Shown here: positions 1-8,282 of the stretch, piece by piece
Layout: each line of letters opens with the position of its first letter
Position numbering within the stretch: the stretch's first letter is position 1
From: an uncultured Clostridia bacterium
GTDB taxonomy: Bacteria; Bacillota; Clostridia; TANB77; CAG-508
Length of the DNA: 40,385 bases
Direction of reading: 5' to 3'
NCBI GenBank assembly: GCA_947632525.1
Contig: CANRPQ010000001.1
Span: forward strand, 1 to 40,385
Program-made: the position numbers and the translations under genes
The notes under the pieces: generated by a model
Told to the model about the DNA's origin: nothing
What the model saw: only the letters and a program-made list of their open reading frames with translations
Databases searched by the model: none

Positions 1-70
1 GTGTTGTAATATACCCCATTAACATCATTACCACTGATATTGTTGCTATTAGTTTTTGTTTGAATTTCAT
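1..70 (-). CDS. Start of a secreted or membrane protein, cut by the window edge
   Basis: Only the first 23 codons are visible. They begin MKFKQKLIATISVVMMLMGY: two lysines followed by a continuous hydrophobic run, the form of a Sec signal peptide or N-terminal membrane anchor. An AAGGGG ribosome binding site lies about six bases before the ATG, which supports the start. The rest of the gene lies before base 1, so the product cannot be named. It is transcribed away from the unknown cluster that begins at 437. Confidence 0.6.
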   Translation of the reverse strand, partial: MKFKQKLIATISVVMMLMGYITT

Positions 71-436
71 AGTAACCCCTTTCTAAATTTTTTATAGTTA
101 TATATTTTATTAATATATAATTATACTATCCTATACTATTAATTTTAGCAGTTTTTCGCCATTTTTCAACACTAAGAAGTTTCCAATAATGTATGAAAAT
201 GGAAAAAATATTTACGGAACTTTATTTGTTGAAAATAATATTAAGTTTTTGTAACAAAATTGTTACTATATTACAAGAATAATATTATTATTGAATTATT
301 TGATTTTTTTGTTTACATAAATGTGCCTTCTGTTGCATTTTTTAATGTAAATATTTTATCTTTTTTTAATTAATTGTCACATCTTTTTAAAAGTTGAATA
401 TACTGTAAATGAATTAAAAAATAAGGAGGATTTTAC
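71..436. other. AT-rich divergent intergenic region
   Basis: This 366-base stretch separates the minus-strand signal-peptide gene from the plus-strand cluster at 437. It holds a TATAAT-like hexamer on the minus strand near 121-126, without a convincing -35 box, and a candidate plus-strand promoter at 374-404. No open reading frame with a ribosome binding site and no structured RNA was seen. Confidence 0.5.
374..404 (+). promoter_or_regulatory. Candidate promoter of the 437-1544 cluster
   Basis: TTGTCA (374-379) and TATACT (399-404) each match the sigma-A hexamers at five of six positions, but the 19-base spacer is long. The same bases also read as a sigma-K-like pair, CACA then TATACTGTA about 17 bases later, against the Bacillus consensus -10 CATANNNTA. 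The sequence alone does not decide between vegetative and mother-cell expression. Confidence 0.35.
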
Positions 437-598
437 ATGGGTAACACAAATAATATTGACATGGGAAAGTTAATGGAGATGCTTTCCAAAATGGATAAAA
501 GTCAATTAGAGCAGGGGTTGGCAAAGGTAAATCAAGTTTTAAGTTCAGAAGATAAATCTAAAATAATGAATGAGTTGAATAAGAACTTAAAAAAATAA
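437..598 (+). CDS. Small protein of unknown function, 53 aa
   Basis: A perfect AAGGAGG (423-429) lies seven bases before the ATG, so translation is well supported despite the length. The product is hydrophilic and helix-prone, rich in Lys, Met, Asn and Leu, with no signal peptide and no cysteine. It is the first gene of a tight plus-strand trio: 15 bases separate it from the next gene, which has its own GAGGAG site. Its segment GKLMEMLSKMDKS loosely resembles the start of the next protein (MIQKMSEMLKNNE), so an old duplication is possible but unproven. I do not recognise a named family. Confidence 0.7.
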   Translation: MGNTNNIDMGKLMEMLSKMDKSQLEQGLAKVNQVLSSEDKSKIMNELNKNLKK

Positions 599-613
599 GA
601 GGAGAGCATATAT

Positions 614-1045
614 ATGAGTGAAGATATGTCAGATATGATTCAAAAAATGAGTGAAATGCTAAAAAATAATGAGATACCTGATAATGTAAAATCTATTATG
701 AGTAATCTGGCATCTGGGTCTAGCTCTGAAAATTCAAATAATGGTATAAATACAGATAGTTTTGAAAGAAATAACTGTAAGTCGGATGAAAGAAGTTCTC
801 AATCAGCTTCAAATTCTTTTGATATGTCTAATATTGATATTAATACTATGCTAAAAATGAAATCTGTTATAGACTCTATGAATCAAAGTCAAAATGATCC
901 TCGTTCAAATTTATTAAAATCATTAAAACCATATTTAAAAACAAGTAGAAGAGAAAAAGTTGATCAATATATAAAATTATTTAGCATGGGGAAAGCATTT
1001 GAATTGCTAAATCCTTTAGGTGGTGAAAATAAAAATGATGTATAA
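614..1045 (+). CDS. Clostridial protein of unknown function with a C-terminal LLKSLKPYL..KVDQYIKL motif, 143 aa
   Basis: A cytosolic-looking protein in three parts: a helical N-terminus (residues 1-35), a low-complexity Ser/Asn/Asp-rich linker (about 36-72), and a conserved-looking C-terminal block (about 74-137). That block contains DINTMLKMKSVIDSMN, DPRSNLLKSLKPYL and REKVDQYIKLF. I recall this arrangement, an 'LL-ALKP(F/Y)L' phrase followed by 'R-KVDQ', from uncharacterised proteins of spore-forming Clostridia; this is memory, not a search. There is no membrane segment. The 3-prime end overlaps the start of the next gene by about 10 bases, implying translational coupling and a shared role. 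Confidence 0.75.
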   Translation: MSEDMSDMIQKMSEMLKNNEIPDNVKSIMSNLASGSSSENSNNGINTDSFERNNCKSDERSSQSASNSFDMSNIDINTMLKMKSVIDSMNQSQNDPRSNLLKSLKPYLKTSRREKVDQYIKLFSMGKAFELLNPLGGENKNDV

Positions 1046-1544
1046 TTATCCTTTTTTTAGCTTTCCACATTTTAGAAGATATCCTAGTTATTATTCAACA
1101 CCATATTCTTATAAAAGTTCTATTAATCAAAATATAGCTAATGTTCAAAAAGATATGCCTAATTCACAAAAAGTGCAAGAGACTAAAAAAAATCATTTAC
1201 AAAATTTTCAAGAAAAGGAGAGATTTAAGTCTCAAAAGTTTCAAGGAAGGAACCAACATAATAAATTTGATTATTCGAACTCTGAAGGACGAAAAAATAT
1301 TTTAGATGAAAAGTATTATGCAAAAAAAGGACATTCTTCAAAAAGAATGCCTTCAGGTTTTGGCTTTTTAAATAATATTCTGCATCAAGAAGATAGAGGT
1401 GATGATGAGGAATATTTTGATTTATTTGGATTAAGATTATATAATGATGATCTTTTATTAATAGGCCTTATATTTTTTCTATATAAGGAAGAAGTCAAAG
1501 ATCAGTATTTATTTTTTGCTTTAATTTTGTTATTATTAAGCTAG
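1035..1544 (+). CDS. Clostridial protein of unknown function with hydrophobic C-terminal DDLLLIGLIFFLYKE motif, 169 aa
   Basis: The start is placed at the ATG-ATG pair at 1035/1038, because AGGTGG lies about 11 bases upstream and the GTG at 1020 has no site of its own. The N-terminus is Tyr/Phe/Pro-rich (MMYNYPFFSFPHFRRYPSYY), the middle is a basic, Gln/Lys/Asn-rich disordered stretch (about residues 25-90), and the last 40 residues hold an acidic turn followed by a hydrophobic helix pair (LLLIGLIFFLYKEEVKDQYLFFALILLLLS). I recall that last pattern as recurrent in spore-forming Clostridia. It suggests membrane association. Overlap with the preceding gene points to one operon. Function unknown; a spore-envelope role is only a guess. 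Confidence 0.75.
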   Translation: MMYNYPFFSFPHFRRYPSYYSTPYSYKSSINQNIANVQKDMPNSQKVQETKKNHLQNFQEKERFKSQKFQGRNQHNKFDYSNSEGRKNILDEKYYAKKGHSSKRMPSGFGFLNNILHQEDRGDDEEYFDLFGLRLYNDDLLLIGLIFFLYKEEVKDQYLFFALILLLLS

Positions 1545-1547
1545 TTT

Positions 1548-2162
1548 TTATTCTAGTACAACATCGCCATTTTCATTTATATAGGCGCATGTTTTTATAT
1601 CTTCCTCAAGTTCTTCTTTTTCTATTTCTTTTACTACATTAGCGATACGAATTTGAGCTGACTCAATGGAAGCTGCAGCAATGATAGCTTCTTTATTTCC
1701 TTTTGCTCCCGCATGTGCCATACCTCTTAATATACCAAGTACTACTATATTTTCTCCTGCTAAAATTTCTGCTCCGGCATTTACATCTCCTAATATAACT
1801 AAGCTACCTTCAAATTCAATTTTTTGTCCTGAACGAAGTGAACCTCTATGAAATTTGGTTTCAGAAGTAGCAATGTCCTTGCAAAATGTTCTTTTTATTC
1901 CATGTAGCCCTAATATTCTTGGGCTATCAAATTCTATTTCTACAGGAATAACTTTTTTTATATTTTCTTTTATTTTATCCATTTCTTCATTTTTAAATAC
2001 TTTTCCTGTAACTAATATAGGTGTTTCGTCTTCCTTATATAATTTTTTTAATTCTGCCATTTTCTTTTTTAAATCTGATAGTACTTCTTTTATATTTGCA
2101 TCTTCATGGATTTTAATTACTACCTTATCTTTTTTTGTTTGAATACTAATACAATTTTTCAT
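1548..2162 (-). CDS. minC: Septum site-determining protein MinC
   Basis: MinC inhibits FtsZ assembly away from mid-cell and is normally recruited to the membrane by MinD. The 204 residues show the two-domain layout: an alpha/beta N-domain (about 1-95) and a C-terminal right-handed beta-helix (about 103-175) with the diagnostic FHRGSLRSGQ (104-113), GDVNAGAEI (125-133) and GILRGMAHAGAKGN (143-156). It is the last gene of the mre operon, 21 bases after mrdA. In most Clostridia minD and minE follow directly. Here the next gene is convergent and ends only three bases away, so neither is adjacent. Confidence 0.93.
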   Translation of the reverse strand: MKNCISIQTKKDKVVIKIHEDANIKEVLSDLKKKMAELKKLYKEDETPILVTGKVFKNEEMDKIKENIKKVIPVEIEFDSPRILGLHGIKRTFCKDIATSETKFHRGSLRSGQKIEFEGSLVILGDVNAGAEILAGENIVVLGILRGMAHAGAKGNKEAIIAAASIESAQIRIANVVKEIEKEELEEDIKTCAYINENGDVVLE

Positions 2163-2183
2163 TTTTTGTTCCTCTTTCTATTA

Positions 2184-4286
2184 TTAATTATTAATTTGTG
2201 TACTTGGTATTGCTGTTACATTTTCTACCACTTTTTTTGAGTTCATACCAAAGTATTCCTTAATTATGTCTTTAGCAGCCCAAGCTGCATTTCCTCCAGA
2301 CCCTGCATTTTCTATTAATACAACTACTGCTATTTCAGGATTGTTATATGGAGCAAATCCTGTAAACCAACCATTTATTTTATCATCTATGCCTGTTTCT
2401 GCAGACCCTGTTTTACCTGCAATTGTTATTTCTAAGTCATCAAATACATAATATGCTGTTCCATCTGCTTCGCTAGTAACACCCTTCATTCCCTTTATAA
2501 TTGCATTTAAAGTTTCCTTTTTTATATTCAAGTCTTCAGTTTTGGTGCTGTTATCTATTCCTAGTTTTTGATTTACCTTTTCTTCAATTTCATTTTTTGG
2601 TATCATATTTCCATTTGCGTCCGTAATAGATTTTATAACAGAAACATCAACTGATTTTCCACCATTTGCTATCATACATATATATCTTGCCATTTGAATT
2701 GGTGTGTAGCTATTATAACTTTGTCCTATCGCTGCTGACAATGTTTCACCTAATTGCCATTCTTCGTTATATGTTTGTTTTTTGTATTCAGTTGAAGCTA
2801 CAATTCCGGGTACTTCTCCTGATAGCTCAATTCCTGTTTTCTTTCCTAAACCATATCGATATGCATAATCTGCTATTTTGTCTATTCCTACTCTATATCC
2901 TACTTCATAAAAGAAATAATTGCAAGAATGTTTAATTGCATCACTTATATTTAAGTAACCATGCCCATAATGATGATCACTATATATCCAACAAACTGGA
3001 TTATGCCCCCTTGGATATGGTCCATTATCATTAACTAGAGTTGAGGTTGTAAATTTGCCTGTTTCTAATGCGGCTGTTGCAGCCACCATTTTAAAAGTAG
3101 AACCTGGTGCATAAGCACTTGAGATTGCTCTATTATGGAAATTACTGCCTTTTTCATATTCTTTTAATTTTTCCTGACTGATTCCTTCTATCATTAATTC
3201 TGGCTCATAGTTTGGATAACTTGCTAATGCTAAAACTTCGCCAGTTTTTACATTCATAACAACAGCTGCCCCTGCTTTACAATCATATTTTTTATTATCG
3301 TAATCTCCACTTGCGATTTTTTTAATATTTTTTTGCAATGCTTCTTCTACTTTCTTTTGTAGATTAGCATCTATTGTAAGTGCTACGTTATCTCCTGCTA
3401 TTGCTTCTTCTGAAATACATTCTTCAGTAATTGTTCCGTCAACTGCCATATCAATTTGCCTTATACCATCTTGTCCTTTTAAATATTCTTCTAAAGTATA
3501 TTGTATTCCATCTCTTCCAATCACATCATTCATTTTGTAAGTGTCTTCGTTTTCTTTATATTCTTCTTCATTAATCATTCCTACATATCCTAGTAGATGT
3601 GATGCTAAACTGCCATATGGATATTCAATAACTGGCTCTGTAATAAGTGATGTACCTGGAAATTTATCTCCCTGTTCTTTTACCTGATTTGCACTTTTTC
3701 TACTAATATCTTTTGAAATAGTAATTGGCTTAATGTTGCTAAATCCTTCTATTGTAGCTTCATATCGTACTGCCATTACTTTTCTGGCATCTTCTACATC
3801 TTCTATTTGAATTTCATATTTTTCTTTTAATGAATTAAATGCTTCTTCCGCAGTTGCATTTTCATCTATTCCATTCTCTATTTTCCAGTTTTTTTGATCC
3901 TCTTCTTTTTCTTGTTCAAATTTATATGGATTTACCTTAAGTGGTAAATTGTCTACTATTTTGTCTTTGTTTTTTTCTAGCAATTTAATTAAATTTAAAA
4001 TGCTATTATTTAATGTTTGTACATCTATTTTTGTTTTATATAGTTCCAAACTAAAGCCCATTTTCGTTGTAACTAAATTATTTCCTACATTGTCTGTAAT
4101 ATTTCCTCTGGCTGCTTTTACAGTAGATTGCCTGGTTAGTCTTGTATTTGAAGTTTCTAAATATTCCTTTCCATGAATAATTTGAAGGTTAAATAATTGC
4201 GCAAGTAAAATGAAGCCTACTATAAATATTAGAATAGTAAGTAAATTATACCTTATTCTTTCATTTCTACTTGTATTTGGTTTCAA
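2184..4286 (-). CDS. mrdA: Penicillin-binding protein 2, cell-elongation transpeptidase
   Basis: A class B PBP (700 aa) that cross-links peptidoglycan during side-wall elongation with MreBCD and a RodA glycosyltransferase. One N-terminal membrane anchor (about 12-34) precedes a dimerisation/pedestal region with the usual long clostridial insertion (about 100-210). The transpeptidase domain carries all three active-site motifs: STFK (396-399, Ser396 nucleophile), SCN (454-456) and KTG (625-627). The start is a TTG with AAGGAG seven bases upstream. It sits between mreD and minC in the operon; no rodA is in the window. Confidence 0.95.
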   Translation of the reverse strand: MKPNTSRNERIRYNLLTILIFIVGFILLAQLFNLQIIHGKEYLETSNTRLTRQSTVKAARGNITDNVGNNLVTTKMGFSLELYKTKIDVQTLNNSILNLIKLLEKNKDKIVDNLPLKVNPYKFEQEKEEDQKNWKIENGIDENATAEEAFNSLKEKYEIQIEDVEDARKVMAVRYEATIEGFSNIKPITISKDISRKSANQVKEQGDKFPGTSLITEPVIEYPYGSLASHLLGYVGMINEEEYKENEDTYKMNDVIGRDGIQYTLEEYLKGQDGIRQIDMAVDGTITEECISEEAIAGDNVALTIDANLQKKVEEALQKNIKKIASGDYDNKKYDCKAGAAVVMNVKTGEVLALASYPNYEPELMIEGISQEKLKEYEKGSNFHNRAISSAYAPGSTFKMVAATAALETGKFTTSTLVNDNGPYPRGHNPVCWIYSDHHYGHGYLNISDAIKHSCNYFFYEVGYRVGIDKIADYAYRYGLGKKTGIELSGEVPGIVASTEYKKQTYNEEWQLGETLSAAIGQSYNSYTPIQMARYICMIANGGKSVDVSVIKSITDANGNMIPKNEIEEKVNQKLGIDNSTKTEDLNIKKETLNAIIKGMKGVTSEADGTAYYVFDDLEITIAGKTGSAETGIDDKINGWFTGFAPYNNPEIAVVVLIENAGSGGNAAWAAKDIIKEYFGMNSKKVVENVTAIPSTQINN

Positions 4287-4337
4287 ATTATTTCTCCTTG
4301 TATTTTATTTATGCTTTGAAAATAACTAGATAAGAAA

Positions 4338-4871
4338 TTAAAAGTATTTAGTAAGTACTGCTTTTTTCTTAAATAATTTTTCTAAATAATTTCCAGTTTT
4401 TTGGATAAGTGGATATAATATTATAAGTAAAACTATGTTGTATATAATTTCAACTAGCAGTATTTTTATAAAAGGAAATATTTCAACTTGTATATTCCAT
4501 TTCAAAACTTGGAATATATATTCTCCTAGTTCGTAAAATACTGTAGCACCTATTGTCATTAAAATCATTGTAACTCTACTATCTTTTGGAAAGTTTTTGT
4601 CTAGATATTCTCCTGCTAGCCCTATAACTCCAAGCATTAATCCTGAAATTCCAACTGACTTTCCTGTTAGTAGGTCTAAATATATTCCTAATATTATGCC
4701 TAATGCAAAGCCTATTTTTTTCCCTATAAAAAGCCCTATAAATAAAATAAACATCACAAATAAATTAGGCATTATTCCTGAAATGTTGAACCATGTAAAG
4801 AAATTTGCCTGTAAAAAGTAGATTATAAAAAATGTTATTATTAAACCAATTATTGAGAGAAATTTTTTCAA
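4338..4871 (-). CDS. mreD: Rod shape-determining protein MreD
   Basis: A 177-residue integral membrane protein, mostly hydrophobic with about five to six predicted helices and a basic C-terminus (KLFKKKAVLTK). Internal GIILGIYLDLLTGKSVGISG is typical of MreD. It is thought to couple the cytoplasmic MreB filament and periplasmic-side MreC to the elongation synthases. The start is a TTG preceded by AGGA, a weaker site than those of its neighbours. It lies 254 bases from mreC, far more than any other gap in this operon, because an inverted-repeat element sits between them. Confidence 0.9.
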   Translation of the reverse strand: MKKFLSIIGLIITFFIIYFLQANFFTWFNISGIMPNLFVMFILFIGLFIGKKIGFALGIILGIYLDLLTGKSVGISGLMLGVIGLAGEYLDKNFPKDSRVTMILMTIGATVFYELGEYIFQVLKWNIQVEIFPFIKILLVEIIYNIVLLIILYPLIQKTGNYLEKLFKKKAVLTKYF

Positions 4872-4924
4872 TTTTATCCTACTTTCTATATTTGTATTTC
4901 TTTTAGTTTTACTTTTTTTATCTT

Positions 4925-5088
4925 AGCCTTTATACTATTATCTTTTTCATTACCTACTTCGCTCGGCAAGTCATAGGCGAGTGAAGTACGGCACACTTTC
5001 TTTTTAGTGGCTTACTGTAGTCTGATTGCATAAAAAACAAATGATCCTTCGACTCGTAGTTAATTCAAAAGATAATAGTATAAAGGCT
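4925..5088. mobile_element. MITE-like 164-bp element with 22-bp perfect terminal inverted repeats
   Basis: The arms at 4925-4946 and 5067-5088 are exact reverse complements over 22 bases; each element end reads AGCCTTTATACTATTA inward. Inside lies a second stem, TACTTCGCTCG (4964-4974) with CGAGTGAAGTA (4989-4999), paired except for one G-T. The interior is clearly richer in G and C than the flanking DNA, and no open reading frame of useful size is present. Length, terminal repeats and lack of coding content fit a miniature inverted-repeat element. A cis-acting RNA structure in the mre transcript is the alternative. No target-site duplication was recognised. Confidence 0.55.
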
Positions 5089-5100
5089 TGTTGAATCAAA

Positions 5101-5120
5101 TCAAATTAAATCAAATTAAA
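5101..5120. repeat. Two tandem copies of a 10-bp unit
   Basis: TCAAATTAAA occurs twice in tandem, with a partial copy (ATCAAA) just before it, between the inverted-repeat element and the mreC stop codon. It looks like replication slippage and has no evident function. Confidence 0.7.
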
Positions 5121-5125
5121 ATATT

Positions 5126-5944
5126 TTAATCATTTTTTATTACTAATACTGTTTCTAATTTTTTAAAGTCTACTGCTGTTTTAACATACGCATATCTATC
5201 TGTAATATTTTTTGTATCTATAATTTCTGTAATTGTTCCAATTGGAATTCCTTTAGGGTAAATGCCCCCTATTCCTGATGTTTCTACTTTATCGTTTTCT
5301 AAAATAGTAGCATCTGCTGGAATGTAAGTTGCTTTTAAAGTTGATGCTTTATCTAAAGTTCCTGTTACAATTATGGCTTCTCTAGATGTAGTAATGCTAC
5401 TGCTAACTGAACTTGCTGTATCTATTATAGTTTGTACTTTTGCAGTTGTTTGTGTAGTTGAAATTACATGTCCTACTAGTCCTTGGTCGGCAATAACCGT
5501 CATATTAGGATGTATTCCGTCTTTTTCACCTACATTTATTACGATAGTTTCATTATAATTGGTAATATCTTTATTAATGATATATGCAGGTATGGTTTGA
5601 TAATTTTGATATTTATCTTTTAAGTTTACATATTCTTTTAGGGTTTCATTTTCTGATTTAATAATCTCTAATTCCCTTAAGGATTGTTCTAACTCACTAT
5701 TTTTCTTTTTCAATTCTTCATTTTCTTCTTGTAATTTACTAATGTCTGTAAAAAAGCTATTATTGCCTTCAATCTTGTTCTTTAAGTAGGTTAGTCCATT
5801 TTGAATTGGCATAACAAACGCATTAAATGCATTTTCTATATATGACATCTTTTCAACATCTATGTTAGATAGAATAACTACTAAAATTAAAATTATAATT
5901 GTAATAATAATTCCAATTATTCCTGTCTTTTTATTTCGGTACAT
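5126..5944 (-). CDS. mreC: Rod shape-determining protein MreC
   Basis: A bitopic protein of 272 residues that organises the elongation complex outside the membrane. One membrane helix (about 8-26) is followed by a coiled coil (about 66-110, rich in Glu/Lys/Leu heptads) and a C-terminal beta-rich domain (about 115-270) containing the typical GEKDGIHPNMTVIADQGLVGHV (139-160). Length and architecture are normal for the family. It lies 69 bases downstream of mreB and is co-transcribed with it. Confidence 0.93.
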   Translation of the reverse strand: MYRNKKTGIIGIIITIIILILVVILSNIDVEKMSYIENAFNAFVMPIQNGLTYLKNKIEGNNSFFTDISKLQEENEELKKKNSELEQSLRELEIIKSENETLKEYVNLKDKYQNYQTIPAYIINKDITNYNETIVINVGEKDGIHPNMTVIADQGLVGHVISTTQTTAKVQTIIDTASSVSSSITTSREAIIVTGTLDKASTLKATYIPADATILENDKVETSGIGGIYPKGIPIGTITEIIDTKNITDRYAYVKTAVDFKKLETVLVIKND

Positions 5945-6013
5945 TTAAGTTCTCCCTTTAACACGATTTTCTGTATATACTAAGGCTAAGTTCATTAGGC
6001 CTCAGATTTTTCA

Positions 6014-7042
6014 TTATCTTTTTCTAGAGTTTGTCAAAACATCTCTTAATTTTTCTAAGTCTTCCAATGTTTTTTCAGCTCCTCTTGCAACACATTCTAA
6101 TGGCGCTTCGGCTATATATACTGGCATTTCTGTTTCTTGTGCAAGCAAAGCATCTATATCTTTAATTAATGCTCCCCCACCAGCTAATATAATTCCTCTT
6201 TCCATGATGTCAGATGCAAGTTCTGGCGGTGTTTTTTCTAAAGTCTGCTTTACTGTTTCTACTATCTTTTGAATAGATTCTTGCATTGCTTCATAAACTT
6301 GTGTGGACGTTATAGTTAAAGTTTGTGGTAATCCTGTTATTAAATCCCTTCCTCTAATTTGCATAGTTTCCTCTGTAACAGGAAGTATTGCACACCCTAT
6401 TTGTTTTTTTATTTCTTCTGCCGTAGTTTCTCCAATTGCTAAGTTTAACTCACGTTTAATATAATTTATAATATCTTCATCTATCTCATCCCCTGCTATT
6501 CTTAAAGAATTGCTTACTACAATTCCACCTAAAGAAATAACAGCAACTTCTGTAGTTCCTCCACCTATATCTACAATTATATTTCCGCTTGGTTCAGAAA
6601 CCTCTAAATTTGCTCCAATTGCTGCTGCCATTGGTTCTTCAATTAGATATACTTCTTTAGCACCTGCTTGAATAACAGATTCTTCTACTGCTCTTTCTTC
6701 AACTTCTGTAATTCCAGATGGTACACCAACTACTACTCTTGGTTTACCTGCATTATATCTTTGGCATACTCTTTGTAACATGCTTTTTAACATAAGTTGT
6801 GTAGCTGTAAAATCTGCAATAACTCCGTCTTGTAGTGGCCTAATAGCTTTAATTTCTTTTGGTGTTCTACCTAGCATTTCCTTAGCTTCGGTGCCTGTTG
6901 CAAGTATTGTTCCTGTTGATTTTTCAATTGCTACTACTGATGGTTCATTTAATACAATTCCTTTTCCTTTTAATGTGATAATAATGTTGGCTGTTCCTAA
7001 GTCTACTCCAATGTCTTTAGAGTTAAAACCTGTCCATTTCAT
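6014..7042 (-). CDS. mreB: Rod shape-determining actin homologue MreB
   Basis: MreB polymerises on the inner membrane face and directs lateral wall synthesis. The 342 residues contain the actin-fold nucleotide motifs: DLGTAN (14-19, phosphate 1), EEPMAAAIG (135-143), DIGGGTTEVAV (158-168, phosphate 2) and the adenosine motif around ILAGGGALIKDID. An AAAGGAAG site precedes the ATG. It sits between radC and mreC, the standard clostridial order. The protein is full length with no anomaly. Confidence 0.97.
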   Translation of the reverse strand: MKWTGFNSKDIGVDLGTANIIITLKGKGIVLNEPSVVAIEKSTGTILATGTEAKEMLGRTPKEIKAIRPLQDGVIADFTATQLMLKSMLQRVCQRYNAGKPRVVVGVPSGITEVEERAVEESVIQAGAKEVYLIEEPMAAAIGANLEVSEPSGNIIVDIGGGTTEVAVISLGGIVVSNSLRIAGDEIDEDIINYIKRELNLAIGETTAEEIKKQIGCAILPVTEETMQIRGRDLITGLPQTLTITSTQVYEAMQESIQKIVETVKQTLEKTPPELASDIMERGIILAGGGALIKDIDALLAQETEMPVYIAEAPLECVARGAEKTLEDLEKLRDVLTNSRKR

Positions 7043-7078
7043 TTTTTCTTTCTTCCTTTCTAAAAAACTTTATACTTA

Positions 7079-7804
7079 TTAAAATATTGTAATTTCCTTT
7101 TCACCTTTTAACATGTACGATTTGATACTAGTATATTGATTATACCCAATTACAATATGATCTAATAATAGAATTCCTAAAACTTCTGATGCTTTTTCTA
7201 ATTTTTCTGTAAATTTAATATCTGCTTCACTTGGTTTAGATTCTCCGCTAGGATGATTGTGTACTAAAATTATTTTTGGTGCTCCCATTTTTACTGGCTC
7301 AGTAAGAATATCTTTAGTATCTACTTGTGCTGAACTAGTTCCACCTTGTGATATAGTTTGTATTTTTAGGATAATATTTTGAGAATTCATAATAATTACT
7401 TTCACTATTTCTCTTTTTTCTGTTTTTAATTCGTTCATTAATAGGTTTGCTACATCTTGCGGCATTTTTATTTTAGTCTTAATTTCTTTAATTGGTCTTG
7501 AAATACGTTTAGCTAGTTCACATGTTGCTTTTAATTGAATTGCCTTTACTTTTCCTATTCCTTTAATTTTCATAAATTCTTCTATTGATAGCTCATGTAA
7601 AAATTTTAAGTTGTCTTCTTTACATTGTTTGTTTTTTCCTAGTGAAAGTATTTTTTGTGCTAGAGTAATAGAACTTTCGTCTTTTGTACCACTTTTAATG
7701 ATAATCGCTAGTAACTCTGCATTAGATAATGTACTTGCTCCATACATTTCTAGTTTTTCATAAGGTCTTTCTGAAATAGGGAGCTCTTTCATTTTGATTG
7801 GCAT
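7079..7804 (-). CDS. radC: RadC family JAB-domain protein
   Basis: A 241-residue protein with an N-terminal helix-hairpin-helix region (about 70-95, MKIKGIGKVKAIQLKA) and a C-terminal JAB1/MPN metalloprotease-like domain carrying HNHPSG (182-187) and Asp195, the expected zinc-binding HxH...D set. Despite its name, a direct DNA-repair role in bacteria is doubtful and the biochemical activity of RadC is unsettled. It lies 36 bases upstream of mreB and is transcribed with the shape genes, as in many Clostridia. Confidence 0.93.
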   Translation of the reverse strand: MPIKMKELPISERPYEKLEMYGASTLSNAELLAIIIKSGTKDESSITLAQKILSLGKNKQCKEDNLKFLHELSIEEFMKIKGIGKVKAIQLKATCELAKRISRPIKEIKTKIKMPQDVANLLMNELKTEKREIVKVIIMNSQNIILKIQTISQGGTSSAQVDTKDILTEPVKMGAPKIILVHNHPSGESKPSEADIKFTEKLEKASEVLGILLLDHIVIGYNQYTSIKSYMLKGEKEITIF

Positions 7805-7862
7805 AAAATCATTCCTCTCTTTATTAAGTTGCCCCCTATTAAATTTTTTGAATTAAATATTG

Positions 7863-8120
7863 TTAGATTTTTTTATAAATAAATATTGCTAAAACTATTC
7901 CTATAATGCTTGCTATATTAATTTTAAACATTAGTCCAAAAGTAAGTTTAACAACATTTAGGTTTAATTCTATTGGTGTAGATAGTCCAAATTCTTGTCC
8001 ATAAGCTAGCCAAGATAAAAAATTAACATTAGAAGCTAATTCTCCTAATAAGCCTCCTACTACAATACCTCCTAATAAAAATAAAACCAAAATCCATATA
8101 TTTTTTTCTCTCATTGCCAT
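7863..8120 (-). CDS. DUF4321 membrane protein
   Basis: An 85-residue hydrophobic protein with two, possibly three, membrane helices (about 8-26 and 60-83) and the GGIVVGGLLGE glycine motif. It matches the small DUF4321 family that commonly lies just upstream of radC-mreB in Clostridia; the family has no known function. TAAGGAGG precedes the ATG at good spacing. It is the first gene after the promoter at 8171-8199, so it heads the cell-shape operon. Confidence 0.85.
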   Translation of the reverse strand: MAMREKNIWILVLFLLGGIVVGGLLGELASNVNFLSWLAYGQEFGLSTPIELNLNVVKLTFGLMFKINIASIIGIVLAIFIYKKI

Positions 8121-8170
8121 ATTTTTTCCTCCTTATGTAGCTACAATTTAGTTTTCTTTTGCTAGTGTGT

Positions 8171-8199
8171 ATTATATACGCAAATGGCTTTTTTTTCAA
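8171..8199 (-). promoter_or_regulatory. Sigma-A promoter of the DUF4321-radC-mre-mrdA-minC operon
   Basis: TTGAAA (-35, 8194-8199) and TATAAT (-10, 8171-8176) on the minus strand are separated by exactly 17 bases. It lies about 50 bases upstream of the DUF4321 start. No comparable promoter was seen further down the operon, although the gap between mreC and mreD could hold one. Confidence 0.75.
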
Positions 8200-8282
8200 G
8201 ATATTGGTATAATTATTTATATATTTTTTAAAAAGTATTTCCTTTTTGTTTTTATTATGTTATATTAGGAATACACAATATC

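Noticed and set aside
1541..1556. Terminator between the convergent genes at 1544 and 1548
   Set aside because: Only a 4-base CTAG/CTAG stem is present, too weak to count.
1855..2142. Plus-strand frame opposite minC
   Set aside because: Shadow of minC; hydrophobic low-complexity composition and no start signal.
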